Assembly: GCA_964636125.1 (NCBI GenBank)
Contig: CAZWPX010000023.1
Coordinates: 12,450 to 76,449, forward strand
Direction: 5' to 3'
DNA from: CAJINA01 sp964636125
Lineage (GTDB): Bacteria; Desulfobacterota; Desulfobacteria; Desulfobacterales; CAJINA01
Length of the DNA: 64,000 nucleotides
Under the pieces are notes generated by a model. It worked only from the letters and a program-made list of their open reading frames with translations, was not told the origin of the DNA and did not search any database. Shown piece by piece: positions 24,481-32,225 of this stretch. The position numbers were made by a program, and so were the translations under genes. The first letter of the stretch is position 1, and every line of letters begins with the position of its first letter.

Positions 24481-25070
24481 TATTTTGCGAAAACCTTCGC
24501 AATTTTGGCTTCCATTTCACCAGGAAGCGGTTTTCCTGATTCCATATCGATACAGTGTACGGAGAACTTTCCTGCGGCCGTCACATGGACCGTGATGGTC
24601 CCGGGTGTCAACGTAATGGAATTGGCAAAAGTGGTACGGGCGACATCGCTGGAGAGTTTGCTGTCGAATTCTATGATCTTGGGATCGATCAGTTCCCGCA
24701 TACGCGGGTGAAACACCAGGTACATGACATGCAGGTTTGCCAGAAAGATTTGATAAAGCAGCCATGGAATATAGCCCACAAACCGCAACCATACGAGAGG
24801 CAAATTCCGGTCCAGGGGCGCTGGAAAGAGTAAATCCCCGGATAAAAAAGCGACAATACCGCAGGAAACGGCACCCAAGATCAGATGGAATGCGTCAAAT
24901 CTCCCTGAAAACACCAGCCACATTGCAAACATTGCCAGGAAGGTCAGCCAGAAGCCTGCGCCGAACCGCCTCGTTTTGACAGACAGGGGACTGCTTTCGA
25001 CCTTTATTGATCTCGGCGGGTTGGATTGGGGCAAGCCGTTAGGGTCAGAAGTACGATTGGAAGTAGGCAT
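24480..25070 (-). CDS. mrpE: MrpE antiporter subunit, first gene of the operon
   Basis: A 196-residue MrpE/MnhE protein. After a ~35-residue polar N-terminal extension come two membrane helices (FWLTFLAMFAMWLVFSG, FHLILGAVSCGIVAFLSG), a third, and the C-terminal domain with ANSITLTPGTITVHV and HCIDM, both typical. The extension is longer than usual; a later start would remove it, but no better start codon is evident. It heads a thirteen-gene minus-strand operon running to 14949 with mostly overlapping genes, and a sigma-54 promoter lies 114 bp upstream. Confidence 0.9.
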   Translation of the reverse strand: MPTSNRTSDPNGLPQSNPPRSIKVESSPLSVKTRRFGAGFWLTFLAMFAMWLVFSGRFDAFHLILGAVSCGIVAFLSGDLLFPAPLDRNLPLVWLRFVGYIPWLLYQIFLANLHVMYLVFHPRMRELIDPKIIEFDSKLSSDVARTTFANSITLTPGTITVHVTAAGKFSVHCIDMESGKPLPGEMEAKIAKVFAK

Positions 25071-25183
25071 ACCTCAGGCCTCTCATCTTGTTGGCGGCTG
25101 TTGAGCAGGTCTAAGTCTCAATCGCAAGAAAAAGCGGATTGCGGTATACAGGTCAGTTTCAGGTGGCCGGTCTTATTGATTGA

Positions 25184-25199
25184 AGCAATATCCTTGCCA
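25184..25199 (-). promoter_or_regulatory. sigma-54 promoter of the antiporter operon
   Basis: On the minus strand the sequence is TGGCAAG-GATA-TTGCT, with GG and GC separated by exactly 10 bp as RpoN requires (consensus TGGCACG-N4-TTGCW). Transcription would start near 25172, ~100 bp before mrpE. The rest of the 25071-25430 gap is AT-rich with no gene; enhancer sites would be expected between 25230 and 25380 but none is recognised. Confidence 0.65.
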
Positions 25200-25432
25200 A
25201 CAGCACCACGGTAGCGCATAAGTTAATGGGAATGCCGTCATATAAACGCTTTACCAGTTATATCAACACAGTAAATTAATATTCTATCTGGTTTTCGCTT
25301 ACGAGTTTGTACCTGGGGATCTCTGGCTTGTGAAAATACGCATTTAAATTATTGCACCGCTATACTATTATTGCAAGCTGATATCTTCGCGAAGTGGTTT
25401 CAAGTTACAAAATTCGGTTTTATGGAGAGATA

Positions 25433-25600
25433 GTGGTCTTTCATCCGGGCGTCATCCGCGGTATGGCCCTCTGTGTGCCCGCAACAGCCCTGGCCCACGC
25501 CGACCGCAGTCTCGGTGCCATCGTCCGCCTGGCCGCTGACCTGGGCCTGCCCCTTTGTATCGAGAACATGTTCCCCGGCTATGGGGCTTTTATTGAAACC
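25433..25600 (+). pseudogene. remnant of a TIM-barrel sugar-isomerase/endonuclease-IV-like protein
   Basis: About 55 codons read VVFHPG, then LGAIVRLAADLGLPLCIENMFPG split over ~30-50. The HPG and CIENM motifs are typical of the xylose-isomerase-like TIM barrel superfamily (CbiR-like or DUF692-like enzymes). Both ends are missing: no start-proximal barrel strands are present, and the reading runs into the antisense lipoprotein gene at 25605. A dead fragment. The exact family is uncertain. Confidence 0.5.
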
Positions 25601-25604
25601 AAAC

Positions 25605-25868
25605 CTACTTCTTATCTCCCGCCGGGTAAAACCCCTTCTCCTCCATGCACTTATCAGTGAGATAGCGGACTTCGCCATACGTGCCCCAGTCCTGGGCAGG
25701 GTCACGGGTCAGGTTATTCTTGGATTGGCCCTCAGCCTTGCTCACACAGTCCGCGTAAGCTTCATCCCATTTTGCCTCAGGCACGGTATTGTGTTTCCAA
25801 CCGTGACCGCAGGCCATGAGCAAAACAGACAACACCAGGCAGCTCGAAATTTTGATGATCGTATGCAT
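25605..25868 (-). CDS. small lipoprotein of unknown function
   Basis: An 87-residue secreted lipoprotein. Start ATG 25868 follows AAGGAGG (25874-25880 on the + strand complement) with 5 bases between. The signal peptide ends in lipobox LMAC near residue 20, so the Cys is lipidated. The mature part has two or three further Cys and a YGEVRYLTDKCMEEKGFYP C-terminus, a pattern seen in small Gram-negative envelope lipoproteins. A longer in-frame start at 25931 lacks a signal peptide and is unlikely. Confidence 0.78.
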   Translation of the reverse strand: MHTIIKISSCLVLSVLLMACGHGWKHNTVPEAKWDEAYADCVSKAEGQSKNNLTRDPAQDWGTYGEVRYLTDKCMEEKGFYPAGDKK

Positions 25869-25930
25869 GCTAACCTCCTTAAGCTTCTGAATAGACTCCA
25901 CTGTAATGCTTTTCCTGGATTTAGCAATCA

Positions 25931-26101
25931 TTATTGTGACCGGCTCCCCGAGGCCGGAGGAATCAGGCTCATGGCTCTTTCAGCCATGGCAGCAATGGTC
26001 AGGCTCGGGTTGGCGCCGATATTGGATGAGACAGAGGCACCGTTTATGACAAAGAGCCCCGGGTAACCAAACACCTGGTGGGAAGTGTCAATGACGCCGT
26101 C
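25931..26101 (-). pseudogene. C-terminal remnant of a GMC oxidoreductase
   Basis: The last ~56 codons of a glucose-methanol-choline oxidoreductase: DGVIDTSHQVFGYPGLFVIN and then NPSLTIAAMAERAMSLIP contain the C-terminal FAD-site motif (NPSLTI). The rest of the ~500-residue enzyme is absent; upstream codons read as unrelated sequence. A deletion relic. Confidence 0.7.
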
Positions 26102-26255
26102 CGCCGCCGATGATCGCGTAATCGTACTCCATCGTCGTTGATCTCTCACCGGATCGGTAGAACCTATCCGGGTCCTCCGCCAGAGGTGGACGGATTAAAT
26201 CAAAAGTCAAACACCGTTAGTCTCCCCTGCAAAGCTGGGGGTTTACCGATGAATA

Positions 26256-26717
26256 TTAACCCAGTGCAAAAACCAGCAGGTTGAGCGTATCCTGATAAAT
26301 ACAGGGGTCCTTGCTCGCCCGCGGTCCGGCCACGTTGAGCACCTCGATACGCTGGAGTTCGATCCACGAGGCCACCAGGGAGGCGGCATCGTTCAAGTTG
26401 CTGTGGTTGTTTAAATCGATTCCCAGCAGCTGTTTGCCCCGCCGCAGGACCACCACCCGGGTGTAATCCGTCCCGCCGGTGGGCGTTCCCCGGGAAATCA
26501 GCAGGGTCCCGTCGGACTCCAGCACATTTTTGTCTGTCCGTTTGCTGTAGCTGTCGGTGGGCATTTCCACCAGGTTGTAGGTTTCCGGCAGGGACCCGTC
26601 TTCGGTGAGTCGTCCTTTGGGGAGCCACCCGCCATGGGGAATGCCCAGTCGTATGGCCGCATCCAGGGCTGCCTGGTCCGCACCCGTCTGACCGCCTGAT
26701 ATGATCTTCTTCAGCAT
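26256..26717 (-). CDS. Rossmann-fold putative molybdenum-carrier-like protein (YpsA/SLOG-like)
   Basis: A 153-residue soluble protein starting MLKKIISGGQTGADQAALD, with GGWLPKGRLTEDGSLP and LLISRGTPTGGTDYT further on. These are hallmarks of the putative molybdenum carrier family (PF12694-like), related to SLOG/LOG nucleotide-binding folds; the GGQTGAD loop would hold a nucleotide or phosphate. Start ATG 26717 is chosen because the family begins there and AAGGTGAAGG precedes it. Function is not established for the family. It stands alone between remnants and a divergent transporter-like gene. Confidence 0.75.
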   Translation of the reverse strand: MLKKIISGGQTGADQAALDAAIRLGIPHGGWLPKGRLTEDGSLPETYNLVEMPTDSYSKRTDKNVLESDGTLLISRGTPTGGTDYTRVVVLRRGKQLLGIDLNNHSNLNDAASLVASWIELQRIEVLNVAGPRASKDPCIYQDTLNLLVFALG

Positions 26718-27018
26718 GATGCCTTCACCTTTTCTTTTTACCTGGGGCAAAATTGGGAATCGTTCGATATGGGTTTGAAAGGCGTGTCATGAATTCTCCA
26801 CGACCTTTTCTATGCCACGATCTGTAGCACATAGTTGTAAAAATTGGAACTGCGTCACGCAACCCGCAGTTGACAAGCTCCGCTGTGCTTCAGTAACCTG
26901 TCCCGCAATAAACAGCGGTAGTGTTACCTTACAGGTCAGCTTTCAGGCTTATATTAATCCGTGGAAGCGGCAGCTATATTCTCAATTTGAAAACTTCAAC
27001 ACCATCAACGGAGTGATA

Positions 27019-28350
27019 ATGGCCAGGCCTGCAAAAGGATCCGCCATAAACGGCATCTTCATCTTCCTGATTCTATCCGGTATCCTGGCGGCCCTGGCCA
27101 TGGGAAACATGGAAAAGGTCACCAAGGCTTCATTTGATGCGGCCAAAACCGCAGTGGAACTTGCCATCGGCCTGGTAGGGGCCATGGCCCTTTGGCTGGG
27201 GCTGATGAAAGTGGTCGAGCAGGCCGGTCTGCTGCTGGTCATTGCCCGGCGCCTTAAACCCGTGATGACCAGACTTTTCCCGGATGTGCCGGGCGAGCAC
27301 CCGGCCATGAGCGCCATGATCATGAACATGGCCTCAAATATCATGGGCCTGGGCAACGCGGCCACGCCCTTCGGCATCAAAGCCATGGAAGAGCTGAACC
27401 GCCTGAATCCGAACAAGGGTACGGCCACCCATTCCATGTGCCTATTCCTTGCAATCAATACCAGCAGTGTCACCCTGCTCCCCATGGGGGTGATCGCCGT
27501 GAGGGCCGGCGCCGGGGCTCTGGATCCGGCCGGCATCTTACTGCCGTCCATTTTTTCTACCACCTGCTCAACGCTTGTGGCCATCACTGCGGCTAAAATC
27601 CTGGCCCGGGGTTCCGCTCAGAGTCCCCCGCCCCATGAGGCCGCCCGTCTGGAAGCCACGAATACCGAAAGACAGGCTGCGTTTGAATCCGACACGCCGC
27701 AAGAACCACTGACAGCGCAGGGATGGCGACGCCTCTGCCTGCCGGGTTATTTTCTGGTATTTTCAATCGCACTGGCAACCTACCTGACCCTGCATATCAC
27801 CGGTGGGGCCGGCCCGGGTGAGTTCCTCCTGAAACAACTGCCGACCTGGCTGATTCCGTTCCTCATGGGGCTGTTCGTGGTTTACGGTTTCAGCCGCAGG
27901 GTTCCGGTGTATGAAACGGTCTGTGAGGGTGCCAAAGAGGGCTTCAAGGTGGCGCTGCGCATCATTCCCTTTCTGGTGGCCATCCTGGTGGCCATTACTG
28001 TTTTTCGTTCATCCGGCGCACTGGAGCTATTGATCACAGCCATTGAACCGGCCACCGCCCTGATCGGCATGCCGGCCGACACTCTGCCCATGGCACTGGT
28101 GCGGCCGCTTTCGGGTTCCGGCGCTTTCGGGGTAATGAGCGATATCATCAGCAGCGCGCCGGATTCGCGCTCAGCCTTTATTGCCAGTATCATGCAGGGC
28201 TCCACAGAAACGACGTTTTATGTTCTGGCAGTCTACTTCGGAGCGGTTGGCATCACCCGTGTTCGCTATGCAGTCACGGCCGCACTGCTGGCTGACCTGG
28301 CCGGTTTTCTGGCCGCGGTCTTCTGGGGCAATCTGTTCTATGCCGGTTAA
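27019..28350 (+). CDS. SpmA-SpmB fusion, nucleoside-recognition-domain membrane protein
   Basis: A 443-residue inner-membrane protein. The N-terminal ~200 residues match SpmA (ASNIMGLGNAATPFGIKAM, FLAINTSSVTLLP) and the C-terminal ~200 match SpmB (RIIPFLVAILVAITVFRSSG, PLSGSGAFGVMSDI, GSTETTFYVLAVYFGAVGI). Each has a gate/nucleoside-recognition domain. In Bacilli these are two proteins needed for spore core dehydration; fused forms occur in non-sporulating Gram-negatives, where the substrate is unknown. Start ATG 27019 follows GGAG with 5-bp spacing; the 69 in-frame codons upstream look non-coding. Confidence 0.85.
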   Translation: MARPAKGSAINGIFIFLILSGILAALAMGNMEKVTKASFDAAKTAVELAIGLVGAMALWLGLMKVVEQAGLLLVIARRLKPVMTRLFPDVPGEHPAMSAMIMNMASNIMGLGNAATPFGIKAMEELNRLNPNKGTATHSMCLFLAINTSSVTLLPMGVIAVRAGAGALDPAGILLPSIFSTTCSTLVAITAAKILARGSAQSPPPHEAARLEATNTERQAAFESDTPQEPLTAQGWRRLCLPGYFLVFSIALATYLTLHITGGAGPGEFLLKQLPTWLIPFLMGLFVVYGFSRRVPVYETVCEGAKEGFKVALRIIPFLVAILVAITVFRSSGALELLITAIEPATALIGMPADTLPMALVRPLSGSGAFGVMSDIISSAPDSRSAFIASIMQGSTETTFYVLAVYFGAVGITRVRYAVTAALLADLAGFLAAVFWGNLFYAG

Positions 28351-28367
28351 CCCGTTTCGCCACTGAG

Positions 28368-28398
28368 GCCAGCGTGCGAGCGCAGAGAGTTCCCTGGC
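28368..28398. repeat. intergenic hairpin repeat, copy B
   Basis: Same architecture as 2011-2041: stem GCCAG/CTGGC around a loop holding TGCGAGCGCAG and AGTTCC. Relative to copy A the second stem pair changes from T-A to C-G, so pairing is preserved. It lies 18 bp after the stop of the SpmA-SpmB fusion. Confidence 0.55.
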
Positions 28399-28478
28399 AC
28401 CTGGATTTTACATTTCTCTATTAAGGCCTTATGATCAGATATCTTATATAGGGGCAACAAACCGAAGAGGTGATCTCC

Positions 28479-28778
28479 ATGAAGTTATTTATCGCGGCCT
28501 TCCTGTTTTTCACCCTGGCCCCCGCGGCCCAGGCCCAGAGGGGCGACGGCAGTACCTACCGCTGCCAGAATTCTGAACTTATCCATGTCGGCGACTCAGC
28601 CTTTCTCATCAAATTGAAATGCGGACCGCCGACCCACAAAGAGGTGATTAATACCGGCTACGGCAAAGGAGGCCAGATTGTAACGGAGTGGTACTACCCG
28701 AGGAAGAACGGCTGGTACGGCGTTCTGACGATACGCGCCGGTAAACTCATCAGAATTGGCACCATTCAAACAAGATGA
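28479..28778 (+). CDS. DUF2845-like secreted protein
   Basis: A 99-residue exported protein. ATG 28479 follows GAAGAGG; signal peptide ~1-22 (FIAAFLFFTLAPAAQAQ). The mature domain YRCQNSELIHVGDSAFLIKL, KCGPPTHKE and VTEWYYPRKNGWYGVLTI matches the small periplasmic DUF2845 family, with two Cys that may form a disulphide. Function unknown. It is convergent with the Cys-rich micropeptide gene. Confidence 0.78.
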   Translation: MKLFIAAFLFFTLAPAAQAQRGDGSTYRCQNSELIHVGDSAFLIKLKCGPPTHKEVINTGYGKGGQIVTEWYYPRKNGWYGVLTIRAGKLIRIGTIQTR

Positions 28779-28822
28779 ACAGTGAACCTGAGCCCAGCCT
28801 TTTTTTTACAGGTTACAGACCA

Positions 28823-28948
28823 TCAGCAGCAACAGGGATCCACACGGCAGCCGCAGGGGTCTACGTAGTAACAACAACAGCTGGAACTGGAAGTTTCCTC
28901 GCTGCTCTCTTCCTTGGTTTCAGTTTTTACATCTTTATCGTTGGACAT
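28823..28948 (-). CDS. 41-residue cysteine-rich micropeptide
   Basis: A small gene on the minus strand with an excellent ribosome site: AGGAGG at 28956-28961 (complement), 7 bases before ATG 28948. The peptide has an acidic, Ser/Glu-rich first half (ETKEESSEETSSSS, 10-23) and a C-terminal block with eight Cys in 18 residues (SCCCYYVDPCGCRVDPCCC, 23-41), including a repeated VDPC unit. Such a tail could bind thiophilic metals or form disulphide or lipid-linked structures. No family is recognised. Antisense ORFs across it lack a start signal. Confidence 0.65.
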   Translation of the reverse strand: MSNDKDVKTETKEESSEETSSSSCCCYYVDPCGCRVDPCCC

Positions 28949-28991
28949 ATTGTTACCTCCTGAAATCGGAAAGGTTATTTTGAATTAGTTT

Positions 28992-29056
28992 TGTCATTCC
29001 GGCGCATGCCGGAATCCAGCGGTATTACTGGATACCGGATCAAGTCCGATATGACG
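28992..29056. repeat. dispersed GTCATTCCGGC-type repeat, copy 1
   Basis: Inverted-repeat element beginning TTGTCATTCCGGC and ending TCAAGTCCGATATGAC, with GGAATCCAGCGGTATTACTG in the middle. A related, longer copy lies at 57463-57574. This is a widespread intergenic repeat type in Proteobacteria-like genomes. The rest of 28949-29174 holds no gene. Confidence 0.7.
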
Positions 29057-29174
29057 GCCTACACATAATAAGTTGCCGGGTTAATACCAGCGGGATGAGC
29101 CTGGCGAAAACCGCACCTGAGTTTTTTAGGCATTCGAGAAACTATTAATATAAGCGCAAATAACGGGGGTAAAT

Positions 29175-29576
29175 ATGCATCCGCGTCCATGGGTCGGAGT
29201 GGGGGTCATCATCACACGCAACGGAAAGATCCTGCTCGGCAAACGCCGTAACGCCCACGGCGAGGGCACCTGGTGCTGCCCCGGCGGGCACCTGGAATAC
29301 GGTGAAACCCTGGAAGCCTGCGCCCGGCGCGAAGTCCGCGAAGAGACAGGACTGGAGATCGTGGACGTTCAGCGCGGCGCCTTCACCAATGACCTGTTTG
29401 CTAAAGAGGGCAAACACTATGTCACCCTCTATATGCGGGCCAATTGCCCGACTGGAACCCCCGCGGTATGCGAGCCCGAAAAGTGTTCAGCATGGGCCTG
29501 GTTTTCTCCCAAGGCACTACCCGAACCTCTGTTTCTACCCCTTCAAAACCTGCTCCAAGACGGCTATAGTCTCTAA
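29175..29576 (+). CDS. Nudix hydrolase
   Basis: A 133-residue cytosolic NUDIX pyrophosphatase. The Nudix box is complete: GGHLEYGETLEACARREVRE followed by ETGLEI (residues ~40-65), giving the Mg-binding REVREE core. HPRPWVGVGVIITRNGKILL opens the fold. Substrate is not predictable from this sequence; close relatives act on ADP-ribose or oxidised nucleotides. GGGGGT precedes the ATG. The following 29577-29823 interval is AT-rich with no gene or confident promoter. Confidence 0.88.
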   Translation: MHPRPWVGVGVIITRNGKILLGKRRNAHGEGTWCCPGGHLEYGETLEACARREVREETGLEIVDVQRGAFTNDLFAKEGKHYVTLYMRANCPTGTPAVCEPEKCSAWAWFSPKALPEPLFLPLQNLLQDGYSL

Positions 29577-29823
29577 AAACTGCCGGCTCCTTTCGGTCAA
29601 ATCAATTCTGTTTGCCACCCATTTTCCAGACCTTTGCAGGGATATCAAAGCCGACACAACCAGATACCCGGGTCTACTATCGCCTTAAAAATCGCAAACT
29701 AAGGGCAATCTTCAGGCCACCGAAACCTTAAGACACTGATATTTAATGAATATAATTCCTATATCAGTCCTTTACATTTTTGCTTTTTTTGCACATACTT
29801 AGTTTACACATTGTTTGTAAGCA

Positions 29824-31614
29824 GTGTGTGTTACCCGGGTAACTTGGAGATCGTTCATCTATCCGCTGAAAGGGAACCCGTTGGCCCCAGCAAATAGTCA
29901 CAATGACGGCTCGCATTCAGGGAAGCTTAAGGACAGCGACCTGTACACGCTCATTGAATTGGGGAGCACGGTCCATTCTTCGCTCGACTCCCGCCAGGTA
30001 TTTGCCATGATTATGGAAAATACAAACAAAGTCGCCGACTCGGTGGCCAGTACGCTCTTTCTTCTGGATGAAAACACCGACGAACTGGTTTTCTGCACGC
30101 CGACCGGACCCATCGCTGCACAGCTTGTCAATATGCGGATTAAGCGGGGTCAGGGAGTTGTCGGGTGGGTCCTGGAGAACGGAAAGCCGGCCAATGTCCC
30201 TGATGTATCCCGGGATCCCCGGTTTTTTAAGGAAATCGATACCAACACTGGATTCCAGACAAAGGCCTTGTTGTGTGTGCCGCTGAAACTGGCCGGCAGG
30301 ACCATCGGCGTTCTTGAGGCGGTCAACAAAAAAGACGGCTCCAGTTTTACGAAAAAAGATACCCTGCTGCTTTCAATTTTTGCCGACCAGACGGTGATGG
30401 CCATAGAAAATGCCCGGCTGCATGGTGCCCTTGAAAACCAGCTGCAGGAGACCCTTCGTCTGCAGGAACGCCTCTCGGAAGCTGAAAAAAGTCGTGTCCT
30501 GACAAAACTCTCCACAGGCATCGCCCATGACTTTAACAACATATTGAATGCCATTACCGGTTTTGCAGAAATTTTACATCTGGATGCAGAGGATGAAAAA
30601 ACCCGTGAGGATATTGATGAAATCCTCAGGGCGTCCCATAGTGCCATGGACCTGGTTGAACAGATCCTGGCTTTTACCAAACAGAGCCCGCACAAAAAGT
30701 CGCCTGTAAGCAGTCGCAATTGCTTCAAACAGGCTGTCAAGTTGTTCCGGATATTCCTGCCGCAGAATATTCAAATTCATGAAAACCTGTCCCTCGACAA
30801 CGCCCAGATCCTGGCGAACTCAACCCAGCTGCACCACGCGATCACACAAATTTTCAAGAATGCACGCGACGCCATTGGGCACGAGGAAGGTATCCTGGAC
30901 GTCACATTTACCGTTGTTAAGCTCGATTCCGTGGCAATATCCTTTTTCCCCGGTTTGAAACCCGGCACCTACGTCAAATACACGATTAGCGACAATGGCT
31001 GCGGAATGGATCCAGTAACCCTCAATCAGGCTTTTGAACCATACTTCAGCACCAAAATAAGGACCGTCGGCACCGGGATGGGACTCCCCGCGGTGAAGGG
31101 TATCATCAAAGACCATGGCGGTGCTCTGTCAATCAGCAGCGCACCGGGTCAGGGAACCCGGGTAGAGATTTTGCTGCCCCGGCACGAATCGAAACCGACT
31201 GCCCGCCCCCGCGCCCTGGATGAGCTGCCCCGCGGCACAGAAAAAATCATGGTGGTCGATGATGAAAAAATCATGGCCAACACCATGAAAAAGATGCTTC
31301 AATCTCTGGGTTACCAGGTCGTCACGGTATTCAGTTCAGCCGAGGCTCTCGAAACATTTAATGTGGACCCGCACGATTTTGACCTTGTCTTTACAGATTG
31401 GGCCATGCCGGGAATCACCGGAGACAGGCTGGCCGAAATCATGGTAGAAACCAAACCGGACACGAAAGTCATTCTCTACTCTGCCTTCGATGAAGGTATG
31501 ACCAAAGAGAACTTCCGGCCGCAGAGCATTCGCCGAACCTTGAAAAAACCGATCAGCATGGAGAAACTTGCCTTTTCGGTCAGGCAGGTTCTGGACACGC
31601 CCCCGGGTGCGTAA
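29824..31614 (+). CDS. GAF-domain hybrid histidine kinase with C-terminal receiver
   Basis: A 596-residue soluble hybrid kinase. Order: GAF (~40-195), coiled linker, HisKA with His235 (GIAHDFNNILNAI), HATPase_c (NARDAI, DNGCGMD, GTGMGL), then REC (VVDDEK, phospho-acceptor Asp525 in TDWAMPG, Lys in KKP). No membrane segment. GTG 29824 lacks a clear ribosome site; TTG 29881 with AAAGGGA upstream would remove 19 residues and is a fair alternative. Its stop abuts the epimerase-like gene. The gene at 54260 is a paralogue with the same layout. Ligand and partner unknown. Confidence 0.88.
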   Translation: MCVTRVTWRSFIYPLKGNPLAPANSHNDGSHSGKLKDSDLYTLIELGSTVHSSLDSRQVFAMIMENTNKVADSVASTLFLLDENTDELVFCTPTGPIAAQLVNMRIKRGQGVVGWVLENGKPANVPDVSRDPRFFKEIDTNTGFQTKALLCVPLKLAGRTIGVLEAVNKKDGSSFTKKDTLLLSIFADQTVMAIENARLHGALENQLQETLRLQERLSEAEKSRVLTKLSTGIAHDFNNILNAITGFAEILHLDAEDEKTREDIDEILRASHSAMDLVEQILAFTKQSPHKKSPVSSRNCFKQAVKLFRIFLPQNIQIHENLSLDNAQILANSTQLHHAITQIFKNARDAIGHEEGILDVTFTVVKLDSVAISFFPGLKPGTYVKYTISDNGCGMDPVTLNQAFEPYFSTKIRTVGTGMGLPAVKGIIKDHGGALSISSAPGQGTRVEILLPRHESKPTARPRALDELPRGTEKIMVVDDEKIMANTMKKMLQSLGYQVVTVFSSAEALETFNVDPHDFDLVFTDWAMPGITGDRLAEIMVETKPDTKVILYSAFDEGMTKENFRPQSIRRTLKKPISMEKLAFSVRQVLDTPPGA

Positions 31615-32013
31615 ATGAAAATAAATAAGATCGACCATATCTGCATAGCGGTGAAGGACCTGAATCAGGCCCGCGGCGTCTGGGAACCGGCGCTGGGGAA
31701 ATCCGCGCCGGACGAAGAATACGTCGATAAACGTGAAAAAATCAAAGTAGCCCGCTATTGGGTGGGTGAAGTCGGGTTCGAATTGATGGAATCAACCGCT
31801 CCCGATGGGGATGTGGCCCGGTTTATCGAAAAGAAAGGTGAAGGCGTGATGCTGATCAGTTTCAACGTGGACAGCACCCGGGCAGCCATGGATGAATTGC
31901 AGCAAAAAGACTACCCCTTTATTGGAGGGACCCGCCCGTTTCGCAATTGCGAATTTGCTTTTGTGCACCCCCGCAAAATGAACGGTGTCCTGCTGGAGCT
32001 CATCGACGCCTAA
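31615..32013 (+). CDS. methylmalonyl-CoA-epimerase-like VOC protein
   Basis: A 132-residue vicinal-oxygen-chelate protein. KIDHICIAVKDLNQARGVWE is the first beta-alpha unit with the metal-binding His near residue 8; FELMES and FVHPR/LLELI supply the remaining likely ligands. The C-terminal NGVLLELIDA is typical of methylmalonyl-CoA epimerase, which interconverts the two methylmalonyl-CoA epimers in propionate metabolism. It starts right after the kinase stop (TAAATG), so it is co-transcribed. No mutase or carboxylase is nearby, so another VOC activity is possible. Confidence 0.75.
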   Translation: MKINKIDHICIAVKDLNQARGVWEPALGKSAPDEEYVDKREKIKVARYWVGEVGFELMESTAPDGDVARFIEKKGEGVMLISFNVDSTRAAMDELQQKDYPFIGGTRPFRNCEFAFVHPRKMNGVLLELIDA

Positions 32014-32225
32014 TCCAGGTCCAATTTAGCCCTGCATTTGTTGCAGGATACAACCCCCCGAAAAAGCTTGTGGCCGCACTCGGGACAAAAATATCGAGCC
32101 TCTTCATCCTCAATCCATTTTTGGGTGCCGTGTTGACGCCGGTATGGCACCGAACGTAAGATCACCTTTTTACCGACGGCCATCGAAAAATTGTCAAGGA
32201 AGCAAAAATGAATCCAGTCATGCAA
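32010..32225 (-). pseudogene. zinc-ribbon C-terminal fragment (DUF3795-like)
   Basis: The last ~45 codons (QKWIEDEEARYFCPECGHKL, then VSCNKCRAKLDLD) form a CxxC...CxxC zinc ribbon resembling the tail of DUF3795-type proteins. The N-terminal domain is missing, and the upstream codons overlap the start of the divergent nitroreductase gene, so this is most likely a truncated relic. A small expressed zinc-ribbon protein cannot be excluded. Confidence 0.5.

Noticed and set aside
14949..25070. NADH dehydrogenase (complex I) operon
   Set aside because: Only membrane-arm antiporter-like subunits and MrpB/C/E/F/G types occur; no NuoB, C, D, E, F, G, H or I homologues are seen.
28775..28963. Plus-strand 62-codon frame after the DUF2845 gene
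   Set aside because: It is antisense to the Cys-rich micropeptide, overlaps the DUF2845 stop, and has no family resemblance.
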